Source of the DNA: Warburgia ugandensis
Lineage: Eukaryota > Streptophyta > Magnoliopsida > Canellales > Canellaceae
Reading direction: 5' to 3'
Length of the DNA stretch: 64,000 bases
Assembly (NCBI GenBank): GCA_035236585.1
Contig: CP141128.1
Coordinates: 29,107,618 to 29,171,617, forward strand
Below are positions 1-10,807 of the stretch, piece after piece. The first letter of the stretch is position 1. Every line of letters begins with the position of its first letter. The notes beneath the pieces were generated by a model. It worked only from the letters and a program-made list of their open reading frames with translations. It had not been told where the DNA came from and did no database searches. The position numbers and the translations under genes were made by a program.

Positions 1-2479
1 CATCAGTATTGATATCAAACCTCTGAGTGTCGTCACACCCAAGCATACAATAACATTTTCATTCTCCTCATGCAAGCATATAGAACTAGAGTATAGATCG
101 TCATGCCACAGTGGCAACCCCTCCAAGGTCTTAACCACTACCGATCCCCATCAACACCATAACGGGAGACTTAATGTCTATCCTCATGGAAAGGCTCGGA
201 CCAGTAGTGTGGACTATCCATGTTACCAAGCCCTTATCGGAAGCCATCTGTGGGCAGGTGTCTATCATATCACAATCACATCACAATTTTAGAGGGTGGG
301 TGGCCGTCCTACTCCCTCCTAACATGACATCCATCGGGTGAGAGCACTTGTCATAAATCATAAAACACGAAAATCACGTATCACTTAAAACCAAGAGCAC
401 TCATGGCTCACAATCCCCAAGGAATGCCCCTCATCTCTAGGTTAGCCTCTCAAAGGACTGGCCACCAAACCTCCACGGTCATGCTTATGATAACCCATCA
501 GTTTCAATGGTGCAATATAGAAAGATAATTACTAATCATATATAAGATGCATGGTATTAATCTCATAAAACAATCAATCATAAACCCATTCAATACATTA
601 TTGAAATCAAATATCAATCATAGCATAAAACTTTGTGTTTCACAAATCACGGACTAAATAAACAAGAGCAAATGAATTACAATCAACCACGATACTCTGA
701 TAATGCAAGGTTTTAGAAATCAAAACATAGCATTAAATGTCACCACCTACCTCAATGAGGGATAACCCAAATCAAGCGTGTAATCCCCTTAGTTCGCATG
801 CTCAAATGTACCTGTCAATATCACAGTACCTTTTTTGTGTCATTTATTGTCCCTCAATAAATTTCATCCTATGCCTTTCTCCCAATTTATACCTATTTTC
901 ATATGAATTTATATAATGATCTCCCAGATCTAGATCATGGTCTTAATCAACCGTCTAGATCATTTGATTCATCTTTATGTACATGTTTATCTAGAGATTG
1001 GCATATATCTTTGTAATTACACATCAATCTGAGAGTCAGATCCCTCTTTGATCAGGCACTCCTAAGACACTTGATCAAATCATTGGTCAAGATCACTTCT
1101 TCTAAAAAATTCCTGGAGATCCAATCTTCTAATCCCCTAGATCATCTCATATTTGACACATGCAATCCATTTCTAAGGTCTAATTATCCATTGATCAGCT
1201 TGATTTAAGTTATTGAATAATATTTTATGATTTGACTCTATGTCATCAAAACAATTGCAACAGATGTTTTCGATCATGATTTAGATCTCTATAGCTCCCA
1301 AAATAAAGCTTTTAGTGAAATGACTTCATAAATTAATATATTAATTTATAGGGGTCAGGCAGTGTTTGCACCAATTTACACCAGCAACACGATTTACACC
1401 AGTTTATATATCCCCAAGACACCCCACTCCCAAAACACGCCGCGAAATGCACTGCATGCATCTTTGTCACCGAGACGCTCCTCCGCATGCATCCTAGTCG
1501 CCAAGATACCGAGCATTCCATCTTTCTGTGACACTACGCAAAAATGTCCTCGTGTACGTGCACGCAATGGTGTGCACCTGCACATTGTTTGCATTTGGGC
1601 ATCCTGCTCAGTGTCCTGGCGTCAGTGACAGGGAACCAATGTAGTTTCCATTGTCAAAGATGACGACCAGACTCCGATCATCACTAGTGACTCCCAGAGT
1701 TCCTGAAAATTGCAATTTTTATACCCTTCTGTTCGAAATTTTATATGCATTCATTTTTTGATATTCCTTTCGATTGATTCTGCCAAAAACTAAGGTTTTT
1801 TCTTGATTTTTCTTACGTTCCTAAAATTCTCCTACGTGCTATTTTGATTGATTTTTGAAGTCACCAACCATTGGATTTTCCTAAATTTTAAAGGGTTTGT
1901 TCTTGGGTTCATTACGCACAAGATAAACAATTCGATCATTGATTTGACACTATTTCCTCAACTTATTTACATGATTACAATAGGGTACATAGAGTCCTTG
2001 GGAGACCGATGAACCCTTGCCATTTTTTGGCATCTACTGATGCAAAAACTCAATATACACTATAAATGGAAGGTGGAAAAAGGGAGGAGATCTACCTTAT
2101 CAGTCGAGCTATCGTTGACATTGCCGACGAGGATTTTTTTTTAGCTTTTTTGGCGTTACGATTCTGCCAGGGATCTCTAAAGACAAGAGGGTTTCGATGG
2201 AGTGGTTCAATGGGAAGGTGGTGATTTTTACCGCTGGTGCTTCCTCTTTCTTGGTCACCAACTGATTTTTTGGGCCTCTTAAAATTACTAAAATGTCCTT
2301 CCATCTTCAACGCTTCATTACTTCTCCATCTGAGCTCTGTTTTTTGTGTTCTTTATACCATTCAATTCCTATCGACATGTACTTTCTAGTTTTTGTATTT
2401 TTAAAGAAAATTCTATGCATAAAATTTTAATTTAATTATTTATTTAATTACTTATTTTGGATTAAAAATTGAGGATATT
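1..2479. other. Unassigned noncoding repeat-like DNA
   Basis: No open frame here is long or has a recognisable domain. Frames of 60-90 codons around 1333-1628 and 2092-2310 overlap each other on both strands and look random. A CG- and CA-rich patch at about 1360-1640 stands out from the AT-rich surroundings. The overall texture resembles decayed LTR sequence, but I could not match it to another part of the window. Confidence 0.4.
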
Positions 2480-3390
2480 ACATTGTTCATTCACTCACAT
2501 GATACATAGATGGTGGACGTTTGGAGAAATTTGTGTTATTTTCATGTTCTTAAATCATGCATAGTACTTTGTAATGATTTACATTCAATTAATGCGAATT
2601 GATTTTGTGTGCCCCAATCCATGAATCCTGCACACCTTTCTTTGATATCCATATTTAATAAACAAGCTTGATTCTATTGTCTCATGCACCCTTTTCCTTT
2701 GATGATCCATACACAGTTTCCCATGTTTCATGCCTTAGAATTCCATGTTTTTATTTATTTATTTAGTTTCCATGCACTTTTTAATTAAGTCTTCATGCTC
2801 ATCTCTCATGTTCTATTCACGCATCAAAGTTAGCTTAGTTTCATGCATACATTACTTGAATCATGCACACACTTCTAGGACTAATGCACACTTTTCCTTA
2901 TCATGTTGCTTGTTTATATAATTAGTTTAATTTCCTTTCATTGTTAAGTTTAGTTGCATGTTAATTTAGCCTTAAAAATTTCCTAAATTTAATTTTTAGA
3001 AAGTTTCTTAGTTTAGGAAAGTTTAATTTTTAGAAAGTTCCCATTAATTGAAGCCTCCTAGATTAATTCATTCTAGTTTTGCATTATATTTTTCTTTTAC
3101 TAAATGCATGTTAGTTTGAAAATTTTCTAATTTTATTTAAGATCTTATTATTTCCAAAATTTCTCTTAGTTCATGCTTCTAATTCCATGCATGTTTTCTT
3201 TTTCATGTCATCTACTTTCTTAGTTTAATTACACTCTTCCTTGGCTAAGATTAGCAATTTAAATTAGATCCAATCAACATAACATATCTGTGAGATTCCT
3301 TGTGGGATCTATTTCATTCGCTCACAACTACTACATTGATTTAAGTGCTTGCGAGTAATATTAAAACATACACCATCATTTGCACTTGGT
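2480..3390 (+). repeat. Athila-like LTR, 3' part (remnant F)
   Basis: The stretch near 3000-3090 (fragments such as AAGTTTCTTAGTTTAGG and CCTAGATTAATTCATTC) resembles the reverse complement of about 62570-62640, which lies in the LTR of element C. It ends near 3290-3390 with a G-rich then ACTACATTG-like then GCTTGCGAG-like block, a pattern I associate with the downstream end of Athila/Tat LTRs. The upstream boundary is not visible. Confidence 0.4.
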
Positions 3391-3870
3391 CAAAAGGTCC
3401 TTTTATTAACTCTAAATTGCACCTCTTACAAGGCTAGTTGAGATCTTGTTGGCTTGGCCCTTTTGTTGTATGTACCATTTATCTATATGGGACATTCAAA
3501 ATTGAGAAGGATGGATTTATCTCCAAAGCTAATGGTCAAAGACTTACCCCTTTTATAGATCATAGGAACTTTGCTGAGGATGAGGTAGCGCATCTTCATA
3601 ATCCTATTTATTAGGATTGAGTCCCAACATGTTGGTGTTGAAGTCCTTTTAAGATTTAGTATATTCATTACTAAGTCTTGCATCTGCATCATTGTATGTT
3701 ATTTTGCATTCAGATGCTTATATCTATAGGTTAGGCACCATTATTGGAATGCAAGTATAATTCTTCCTACCTTTTCTCTCTGGTTTACTATTTTACTTGT
3801 CCATGGTTTTTAGTTCTAAACATAGAGGACAATGTTTACTTTAATTCTTGGGATGGGTTATTGTTGAGTA
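3391..3870 (+). other. Short remnant between two Athila-like LTR segments
   Basis: About 480 bp with no coding signal. At 3828-3860 it carries GAGGACAATGTTTA followed by a G-rich run (TTGGGATGGG). The same GGGACAATGTTTC plus TTGGGGG arrangement occurs on the minus strand near 46690-46715 in B, where it lies in the 3' noncoding part of an Athila-type element. I infer a heavily deleted internal region with a polypurine-like end. Confidence 0.3.
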
Positions 3871-4387
3871 TCTAATTTTGTATCAAAAAATCCTAAATTT
3901 TGTATTGGTTTAGTGCATGAGATTGATCATTTCTACAATCATATAATGAATCTGAACTAAACTGATTAATCTCCATACAACCATAATCCAATGCATTTTC
4001 AAGATTAAATCATCATTTGAAGGAAATAATGTTTAAAACCATTGGTAAAATGATACTAATTAAGATTTTTCTATGTTTTGTAGGTTATATGTTAAGATCC
4101 AAGTGGAGAAATCAAGTCGATCAGCACTTTATCTTGCCAATCAAGCTTAGATATAAATAGATGGCTTAGAACGATCAAATTTTACTCAACCAAATAAATT
4201 GAAGAAGTGAACCCCAAGTGTTTGAGGATCAAATAATCTATTCCACCACCAAGCTCACTCAAGTCTAGATTACTTACACTATGTTGTGAAAGTGGAAGAT
4301 AATACATGGGTCCCATGCAATCCTTCCTTCTTTCATACATCAAGGTCCCACAAGGTTGGGAATGTATAAAATGGGAGAATTTATAGT
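3871..4387 (+). repeat. LTR-like flank interrupted by A1, left part
   Basis: Noncoding. It follows the polypurine-like end of the preceding remnant and begins near TGTTGAGTATC, as a 3' LTR would. The sequence is interrupted by A1 at 4393 and resumes at 13327. The 74-codon minus frame at 4182-4406 runs into the A1 LTR and is not credible. Confidence 0.3.
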
Positions 4388-4392
4388 ATATG
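4388..4392. repeat. Target site duplication of A1, left (ATATG)
   Basis: ATATG lies directly before the LTR start TGTAATGA and again directly after the other LTR at 13322-13326. A 5-bp direct repeat is the normal Ty3/gypsy integration footprint. Confidence 0.9.
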
Positions 4393-4820
4393 TGTAATGA
4401 CTCCAATTTTGTATCATTAAAATCCCAAGTTAAGCAAAGAAAAGTTCACTTTTTGGAAATAAGGGTATTTTGGTCATTTCACTATTCACCCTAACTAAAC
4501 CAAGAAATTTGATCTTAAAAATGGTACCATTAGATGCACCTCAGAAAAACGAATCCAACAAGACCAAAATCACCCAAAACAGAGTTAAAATGAGCAAGTT
4601 ATGGCCCTTTGAAGTTCAAGGGCAAAAATGTAATTTTTACTAAAAACGGATTTAGCCTGCAAAACACAGGGGCCCATTTTGATACGGGCACCCCTCTTCT
4701 TCAACCTCCTAGAGGATTCTAGAACAACGGTGATTGGAGGAGAAATCACCACCATTTTGGTGGTTTCTCCACTGCCATTCAAGGGCGGTGAGAGCCCCCT
4801 CCAGAACCATCTTATAGCTC

Positions 4821-4829
4821 TATAAATAG
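4821..4829 (+). promoter_or_regulatory. TATA box of A1 5' LTR
   Basis: TATAAATAG, about 430 bp into the LTR, flanked by GAGCTC-like repeats. The same motif is at the same LTR position in A3 (35070-35078 and 42252-42260) and in D (minus strand, 62019-62027). The A1 3' LTR has TATCAATAG at 11236-11244. Conservation in position supports it as the pol II promoter core. Confidence 0.75.
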
Positions 4830-6391
4830 AGCTCTTAGGCGCCTCTAATGACAGCCCAAAATCTTAAGAAAAAACTGTTTTGGAGAAGCAACCAAGAGGA
4901 GAAACGTGGAGAAAAACCCAGCAAACCCGTCTTCCCATTAGTCCTAAGCTAGGTTTTCCTAAGTTTTTGCATGAAAAATTATGCAAAAATGGGCCCTGGA
5001 GAGTCACAAAGGACCCAGGGACGATCCCTGAGCTGCACTAGTTCGACAGGGTCAAACCAGGGCATCCCAACGACGGCCCGGTCCCCCAACGAACAAAATG
5101 CTCCCCACTGGACGAAACATGTCGTCCGCATTCGAGAGAAACCAGCAGGCTCCGATTGAGGCACCACGAAAGGCATTGTGTCTGTGTCGACAACGTGGAC
5201 ACACGCAAACTATAAAATCCCTGATCAAGGCCCAATCAAAGGTGGGCACGACCCTTAGAATAGGATGGTGGCACGTGGCCACTAGACCTTTGGAAAACTG
5301 AGGATACCAAGGCCTAATTAGGACCTTAGGACACCCATAGGCATGGGGATGAACCCTTAATGCCTAAGTAGTAAGACCAACCACTCTGAAACCTATAAAA
5401 TATAGCCCAAACTAACCTTGATTCCCCAAACCATGTTCAGGAGCATACGAGGACAAAGGGGTTAGTGCGACCTAGCTAGGTAGGTGCTCTATCGCTACTA
5501 GACATTTTAAGAGCCATGATTGTTTTATGCATGTTTTATGTATAAGTTATACAACTTGTTTAGCATGACTTAAACAAATGCTTTATGCATAGATATGTTT
5601 TGGCATAGATATGTTTGCAAATAATTGCGTATACATTGTGCATAGATATGTTTTGCAAACAAATGTATATATTGCATGATTTGTGAGCATTGAGTTTTTG
5701 AAAGATTGCATGTCCTTGAGGGTTACTAAAAGATGTTGGAGTGCCCAAAAGACGCTGGGTAGGCAGTTGTGAGGGACCCAAAGAGGACAGGTTTTAGAAA
5801 AGAGGTTTTTGGCTTGTTTTATCGTACATGATTTGGGCTAATAAGCTCATGGGCGCTATGCCGAGAGGTTTGGGGTTGCCTCTCAGCCTCTACCACTATT
5901 AGGTGGATGGGTACCATGCCCAAAAAGGACATGTCCCTGCTTCGACTGCATGTGGTACAGGGGGCTACCACTGGTGTCACTAAGATCGGGTCGAAGTGTC
6001 ATATGCCCCATGGAGGTATATGATCCTGTGTCCCTAGGTACCCAGGGACCACACGGCGGTGAGGTCGTGGGCATAGTTGGACCCTATGGTTTCGTGGACT
6101 TATTTGCATTGCATATGGCATGATATGAGGTTGGTCGACCATACCATACTAGATATCGATGAGTTGGATTCAATGAAGCATCTTATGCATATCATTATGT
6201 TATGATATATATATATATATATGATACTTTCGACTTGGATTATGTGATTTCCTTAAGTCGTCAATATTCCAATACGATGATGGTTTTTAATCTTGATATT
6301 GAACTTGAGTGTTTAGACATGCACAGGTTTTGAAAGAGCATATGATTTTAAACATCTCATGCATTATAAAATTAGTAGTGATGGACTCCTA

Positions 6392-6412
6392 GTGAGTATA
6401 GTATATACTCAC
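6392..6412 (+). other. Conserved LTR hairpin
   Basis: Arms GTGAGTATA and TATACTCAC around a 3-base loop (GTA). The equivalents in other LTRs are at 12981-12999, 36886-36904, 44104-44122, 28147-28165 and 60158-60176 (minus). Each is followed by a CACCCAATCCT-like sequence. Confidence 0.7.
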
Positions 6413-6496
6413 CCAATCCTCAACATTTTTCAAATACAAAGTAAACACTTAACGGCAAGGAACGCTTGTGATAAAAGATGACTAGACTAAGTGCAG

Positions 6497-6902
6497 GTAA
6501 GTAAACCCCTACCTTATCTTTCAATGTTACTTGATTGTAGTTACTCTCTATAGCTGAGGCTATGACTAACACTTTCTTGGGAATAGATTCAATTTAAAAT
6601 TATGCCATGACTAGATAATTTGAAAATGTGTTTTGACACTCGGGCTTTTTATGAAAGATTGTTTTCCAAAATGAAATTTTTTTTCATGCATTTCATATTT
6701 ATAAAACAAGAGATCTCGCCTTTTTATCAAATTTGCATCATATAAAAACCCGGGTCGTCACAGTTGGTATTAGAGCGCGGTTTAATGTTACTCACAGCCA
6801 AGTTACGAGGAGAATAACTTATAATCAAGTTTCGTCCATGGAAGAGTAAGGGGTAATATGATAACACCTACTAAGGTCTGGTAAATTACCTTGTGATTAC
6901 AG
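6497..6902 (+). other. Possible leader intron of A1
   Basis: CAG|GTAAGT at 6494-6502 is a consensus plant 5' splice site. GATTACAG ends at 6902, exactly before the gag ATG at 6903. The 406-bp segment would contain the end of U5 and the primer binding site. A3 has the same arrangement at 36988-37381. Splicing is an inference; the pyrimidine tract is weak. Confidence 0.35.
6765..6776 (+). other. Primer binding site of A1 (initiator Met tRNA type)
   Basis: TGGTATTAGAGC, two bases after the LTR end. It differs by one base (C to T) from TGGTATCAGAGC, the plant initiator-Met-tRNA-complementary site seen in A2, A3 and E. Confidence 0.88.
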
Positions 6903-7895
6903 ATGCCTAAGAAGAAAGGAAGCAATGCTCCAAGACCTGAAGCCCCACCAATGGACTCCACTGGGTTGGGCAATGGGATGGCTGAATTATTCTAGCAATT
7001 TCTACAACATATGGGACAATACATGAGTAGTCAAAGCCAAACTCCTACCACCTGAGATCCTTCCCCTGATAAAGTAATAGATAGGATTGAGGTTCAATTA
7101 GAAAGGTTTCAAAAACTAGCTCCCTCATTCATAGGAGAAGATGAAGCATCTACAACTGAAAAATGGTTAATTGATATTGAAAAGATATTTAAAGCCACGA
7201 ACATAGCTGAAGAAAGAAAAGTACCCATGGCCACATTTGTGTTCAGGGGAGAGGCTACCTTTTGGTGGGAAATAGCAGAAAGGACTTATTTTGACCAGCG
7301 AGAAATAATAGGATGGGAAGAGTTTAAAAAGGTCTTTAATGACAAATATTATCCTAAATACATAAGAAAACAGAAGGAAAAGAAATTTATGGACTTAGAA
7401 CGAGGAAATATGACTGTCCAACAATATGAAAATAGATTCATCAGCCTCCGAAGATTTGCACCACGTGCTTATGTTGATGAGGAAGATGCGGCAGAACAAT
7501 TTGTAGATGGACTTAAACCAGGACTCAGGAACAGAGTTCTAGGTTTCCAACCTTCCACGGTAGCTAAAGCCATAGAGATGGCCTCCCTATACGAAAAAGA
7601 TTATCAAAGGAATCAGGCAATAAAGGAAACTAAGAACATCAACACCATGGGAAATAAAGGAAAGAGATCATTTCAGTCATCTGGACCCAGGCCACCTTTC
7701 AAGAAGCCTTTTGAAAACAAAGGAAGAAGACTAGACTAGAAGACATGCCCTAAGTGTAACAGGTATCATTCAGGCAAACCATGTCCCATTTCCAACATCA
7801 CTTGCTATCTTTGTGGAGAATTAGGACATTTTGCTAGTAATTGTCCTAAAAAGAAAGTTGAAGAGCGTGAAGGAGATCAAGTTCCAAAACGCCAA
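6903..7895 (+). pseudogene. gag: A1 gag (capsid and nucleocapsid), broken
   Basis: Encodes the structural Gag protein that packages the retrotransposon RNA. The ATG at 6903 opens a basic N-terminus (MPKKKGS). In-frame stops lie at 6993 (TAG), 7053 (TGA) and 7737 (TAG). A3 reads CAG, CGA and TGG at these positions, so all three are C-to-T or G-to-A changes. The clean stretch 7227-7739 (170 codons) is a retrotransposon Gag domain, with a W near FWWEIAE, the motif NDKYYP and a GLRNRV-containing segment. A CCHC zinc knuckle, CYLCGELGHFASNC, is at 7803-7844 with all four ligands present. It continues in frame into protease. Confidence 0.88.
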
Positions 7896-8499
7896 GGACG
7901 TGTCTTTGCCCTCACTTCCAGTCAAGCCCAAGCTTCAAATGCAGTAGTTGAAGGTATTCTTTCTATCTATGATATACCTGCTAAAGCTCTATTCGATACA
8001 GGCTCCACTCATTCTTTCATATCCCAGGAGTTTGCATCATCCTTGGACATTATACCACTGGACCTGGACTTCACTCTAGAAGTCATGACTCTTGTAGGCT
8101 AGGCACTTCCCACCTATTCTTATCTCCAGGATGTCCCTATTTTGATCAAGGACCATTTGCTATATGCTAATCTTATCCACTTAGATATGAATGACTTCGA
8201 CGTCATCCTAGGTATGGACTGGCTAGCCTTTCATCAAGCCTTTGTTGATTGCTGCCAGAAATGTGTCACTTTTACCCTACCTAATGGAGACACTTTCACC
8301 CTCCAAGGAAGAAAGGATTATTCTGGAGCGTGTGTTATTTCTTCCATGAAAGCAGTTAAGCACATTGCTCAGGGATGCCCCTTCTTCTTAGCCAAGATTA
8401 AATCTGTCGAGAGTCCCCAACCAAAGCTAGTGGATGTCGAGATAGTCCGAGAATTTCCTGATGTATTCCCTGAGGACTTACTAAGTCTACCTCCACAAG
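7896..8499 (+). pseudogene. pro: A1 aspartic protease and linker, broken
   Basis: Retroviral-type aspartic protease, which cleaves Gag-Pol inside the particle as a dimer. The catalytic motif DTG is at 7995-8003 in [12 protein letters not shown], and the flap-to-C-terminal motif ILGMDWL follows near 8200. A TAG at 8100-8102 replaces the CAG found in A3. The open stretch 8142-8582 continues toward reverse transcriptase. A 1-bp deletion near 8497 (CCACAAGGG against CCACCAAGGG in A3) shifts the frame before the reverse transcriptase domain. Confidence 0.87.
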
Positions 8500-9200
8500 G
8501 GAAATTGAGTTTATCATTGACCTTATACTCGGTACTTCCCCCATTTCCAAAGCTCCTTACCGAATGGCTCCTGCAGAAATAAAAGAACTGAAGACCCAGT
8601 TACAGGAACTACTTGACAAGGGTTCATACGACCTAGCGTATCTCTGTGGGGAGCTCCAGTCCTTTTTGTTAAGAAAAAGGATGGCTCCATGAGATTGTGC
8701 GTAGACTATCGGATGCTAAATAGGGTCACCATTAAGAATAAGTACCCCCTTCCTCGAATTGATAATCTGTTTGATCAACTTCAGTCAGCCACAGTCTTCT
8801 CTAAGATTGATCTATGATCCGGGTACCATCAACTTTGAGTTAGAGAAGAAGATATCCCCAAGACAGCCTTCAGGACTCGATATGGCCATTATGAATTCAG
8901 AGTGATGTCCTTTGGTTTAACTAATGCTCCAACCGTGTTTATGGACCTCATGAATAGGGTGTTCAAGGAGTACTTAGATAAATTCATCATAGTGTTTGTG
9001 GATGATATCTTAATATATTTTGAAACTCCTGAAGACCATAAGAAACATCTAAGGATAACATTAAGCACCCTACGAGCACACAAGTTATATGCAAAATTCA
9101 GTAAGTGTGAGTTTTGGCTGGAAAAGGTTAATTTCTTAGGACACATTATTTCTCAAGATGGCATAGTAGTTGACCCCGCTAAGGTTGAATCAGACAAAAA
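8500..9200 (+). pseudogene. RT: A1 reverse transcriptase, frameshifted
   Basis: RNA-dependent DNA polymerase domain of Pol. Visible motifs in order are [15 protein letters not shown], the SGYHQL region, [17 protein letters not shown] and the catalytic FVDD (aspartates 9001-9006). A second 1-bp deletion near 8620 (GACAAGGG against GACAAAGGG in A3) and stops at about 8815 and 8840 break it. The cleanest piece is 8902-9225. The end of the domain carries KCEFWL and FLGHIIS, typical of the thumb/connection start in Ty3/gypsy elements. A further shift lies near 9195. Confidence 0.88.
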
Positions 9201-9782
9201 TGGGAAAGACCCAAGACAGTCATAGAAATAAGAAGCTTCTTAAGACTTGCCAGATATTACAGGAGATTCATTGAAGGTTTTTCACAATTTGCTTTACCTC
9301 TAACTAAGTTGACCAGGAAACACGCAAGATTTGAATGGACTGGTAAATGTGAGGAAAGCTTCTAGGAACTAAAACGAAGGTTAACTACATCACCTGTCCT
9401 TACCTTACCTTCAGGAAGTGGCAGATTTCAGATATACAGTGATGCCTCGTAACAAGGACTAGGCTGCGTACTTATGCAACATGGGAAGGTAATTGCTTAT
9501 GCTTCTAGACAACTCAAGAAGCATGAAGTCAATTACCCGACCCATGACTTGGAATTAGCGGTCATAGTCTTTGCCTTGCGAATTTGGAGACATTATTTAT
9601 ATGGGGAAAAGTTTGAAGTTTTTACAGATCACAAGAGTCTTAAATATATCTTTTCCCAACAAGACTTAAACATGCGACAAAGAAGATGGATGGAATACTT
9701 AAAAGACTATGACTTCTCCATTCATTATCACCTTGGAAAAGCTAATGTGGTAGCTGATGCATTAAGTAGAAAAACCTAAGGG
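9201..9782 (+). pseudogene. RNaseH: A1 RNase H, broken
   Basis: Degrades the RNA strand of the RNA-DNA hybrid during reverse transcription. The N-terminal part (9201-9473) has an upstream RSFLRLARYYRRFIEGF-like segment and stops at 9363 and 9451. The rest, 9474-9779, is open, with [11 protein letters not shown], the FTDHKSL motif with its Asp retained, RQRRWMEYL and the closing [12 protein letters not shown] follows at 9777-9779, where A3 reads CAA. Confidence 0.85.
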
Positions 9783-10217
9783 ATGTGTGCAAGTTTATTA
9801 ACTAAGAGATGGAAGCTATTACAAGAAGTAATCATATGGAAATCAGACATAAGTAAGTGCAAGATCATTATGGCAGGTCTAACAATAAAGTCGTCTGTTA
9901 ATGAAAAGGTTAAACAAGAACAGAAAGGAGATCTGGACATACAAGCTTTCATAGGAAAACCAGGCTTTACTAAAGGGGAAGATGGTAGTGTCTACATGCA
10001 AGGAAGATTAGTGGTACCAACTAAAGAAGAGTTAAAACAAGAAATCTTAAAAGAAGCTCATTGGTCTAAGTATACTATACACCCGGGAGGAACTAAGATG
10101 TATCAAGACTTAAAGAGACAATATTGGTGGGATGGTATGAAAAGAGACATAGGGGAATTTGTGGCAAAGTGTCTAACATGTTAACAAGTAAAGGCTAAAC
10201 ATTAAAGACCTGCGGGA
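9783..10217 (+). pseudogene. IN: A1 integrase N-terminal zinc-binding region
   Basis: Includes the HHCC zinc-binding module: HWSKYTIHP gives the two histidines, and KCLTC (near 10170-10184) the two cysteines, with YWWDGMKRDI between. The frame stops directly after the second Cys (CAA to TAA at 10182-10184), with a further TAA near 10203. At about 10230 the sequence jumps from the LLQPLE segment straight to the end of integrase. Against A3 about 550 bp, containing all three catalytic residues, is missing. Integration activity is therefore impossible from this copy. Confidence 0.88.
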
Positions 10218-10756
10218 TTGTTACAACCCCTTGAGCAATGCGCCGAGAAGGTCAAACTCATAAGAAGACGCCTCCTCACAGCTCAAAGCCGCCAAAAGAG
10301 CTATGCTGATCGAAGGAGGAGACCATTGGAATTCGACATAGGAGAGCACGTTTTCCTGAAGATATCTCCCACTAAAGGAGTTATGTGGTTCGATATCAAA
10401 GGCAAGCTTAGTCCGCGTTACATAGGACCTTTCGAAATCCTGGAGAAAGTGGGAAAAGTGGCCTACAGGCACTACCCCCTCAGCTATCTAAAGTGCATAA
10501 CGTATTCCATGTATCTATGCTATGGAGGTAAGTGCCTCACCCTACTCATGTCATTAACCAGGTAACCACAGAGTTGACAGAGGATCTCAAGCTAGAGACG
10601 AGACCAGTTGAGATCCGGGATCGTAAGATTAAGAGTAAGAAGCTGCGGAACAAGGACATACACTTAGTCAAAGTTTTGTGGAGAAATGTGCAAATGGAAG
10701 AAGAGACTTGGGAACTGGAGTCAGAAATGCGAGAAAAGTACCCTGAGATCTTTTGA
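10218..10756 (+). pseudogene. A1 integrase C-terminus and chromodomain-like tail
   Basis: Fused directly to the truncated integrase start. The first part reads as the GPY/F-type C-terminal domain (GEHVFLKISPTKGV, then LSPRYIGPFEIL), which binds DNA and helps targeting. A frameshift near 10470 separates it from 10532-10756. That tail carries LVKVLWRN, EEETWE and a final KYPEIF, the pattern of the diverged chromodomain in chromoviruses. The stop is TGA at 10754-10756, about 50 bp before the 3' LTR. Confidence 0.83.
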
Positions 10757-10793
10757 CTATATATATTGTTGAATTTCAGGGGCAAAATTCCCC

Positions 10794-10807
10794 TAAGGTG
10801 GTAAGAA
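10794..10807 (+). other. Polypurine tract of A1
   Basis: TAAGGTGGTAAGAA directly before the 3' LTR. A3 has TAAGGGGGTAAGAA at the same place, so the GGTGG here looks like a G-to-T change in the plus-strand primer. Confidence 0.75.

Larger units (their letters stand above)
4393..6762 (+). repeat. A1 5' LTR (2370 bp)
   Basis: Begins TGTAATGACTCC and ends GGTCGTCACA, directly before the primer binding site. It aligns with 10808-13321. Compared with that copy it lacks about 175 bp at roughly 5148 (the CpG-rich palindromic block). An AT dinucleotide run lies near 6205-6222. Confidence 0.92.

Noticed and set aside
1333..1628. A host gene fragment
   Set aside because: Three overlapping short frames on both strands, no start context, splice-bounded exon pattern or recognisable domain.
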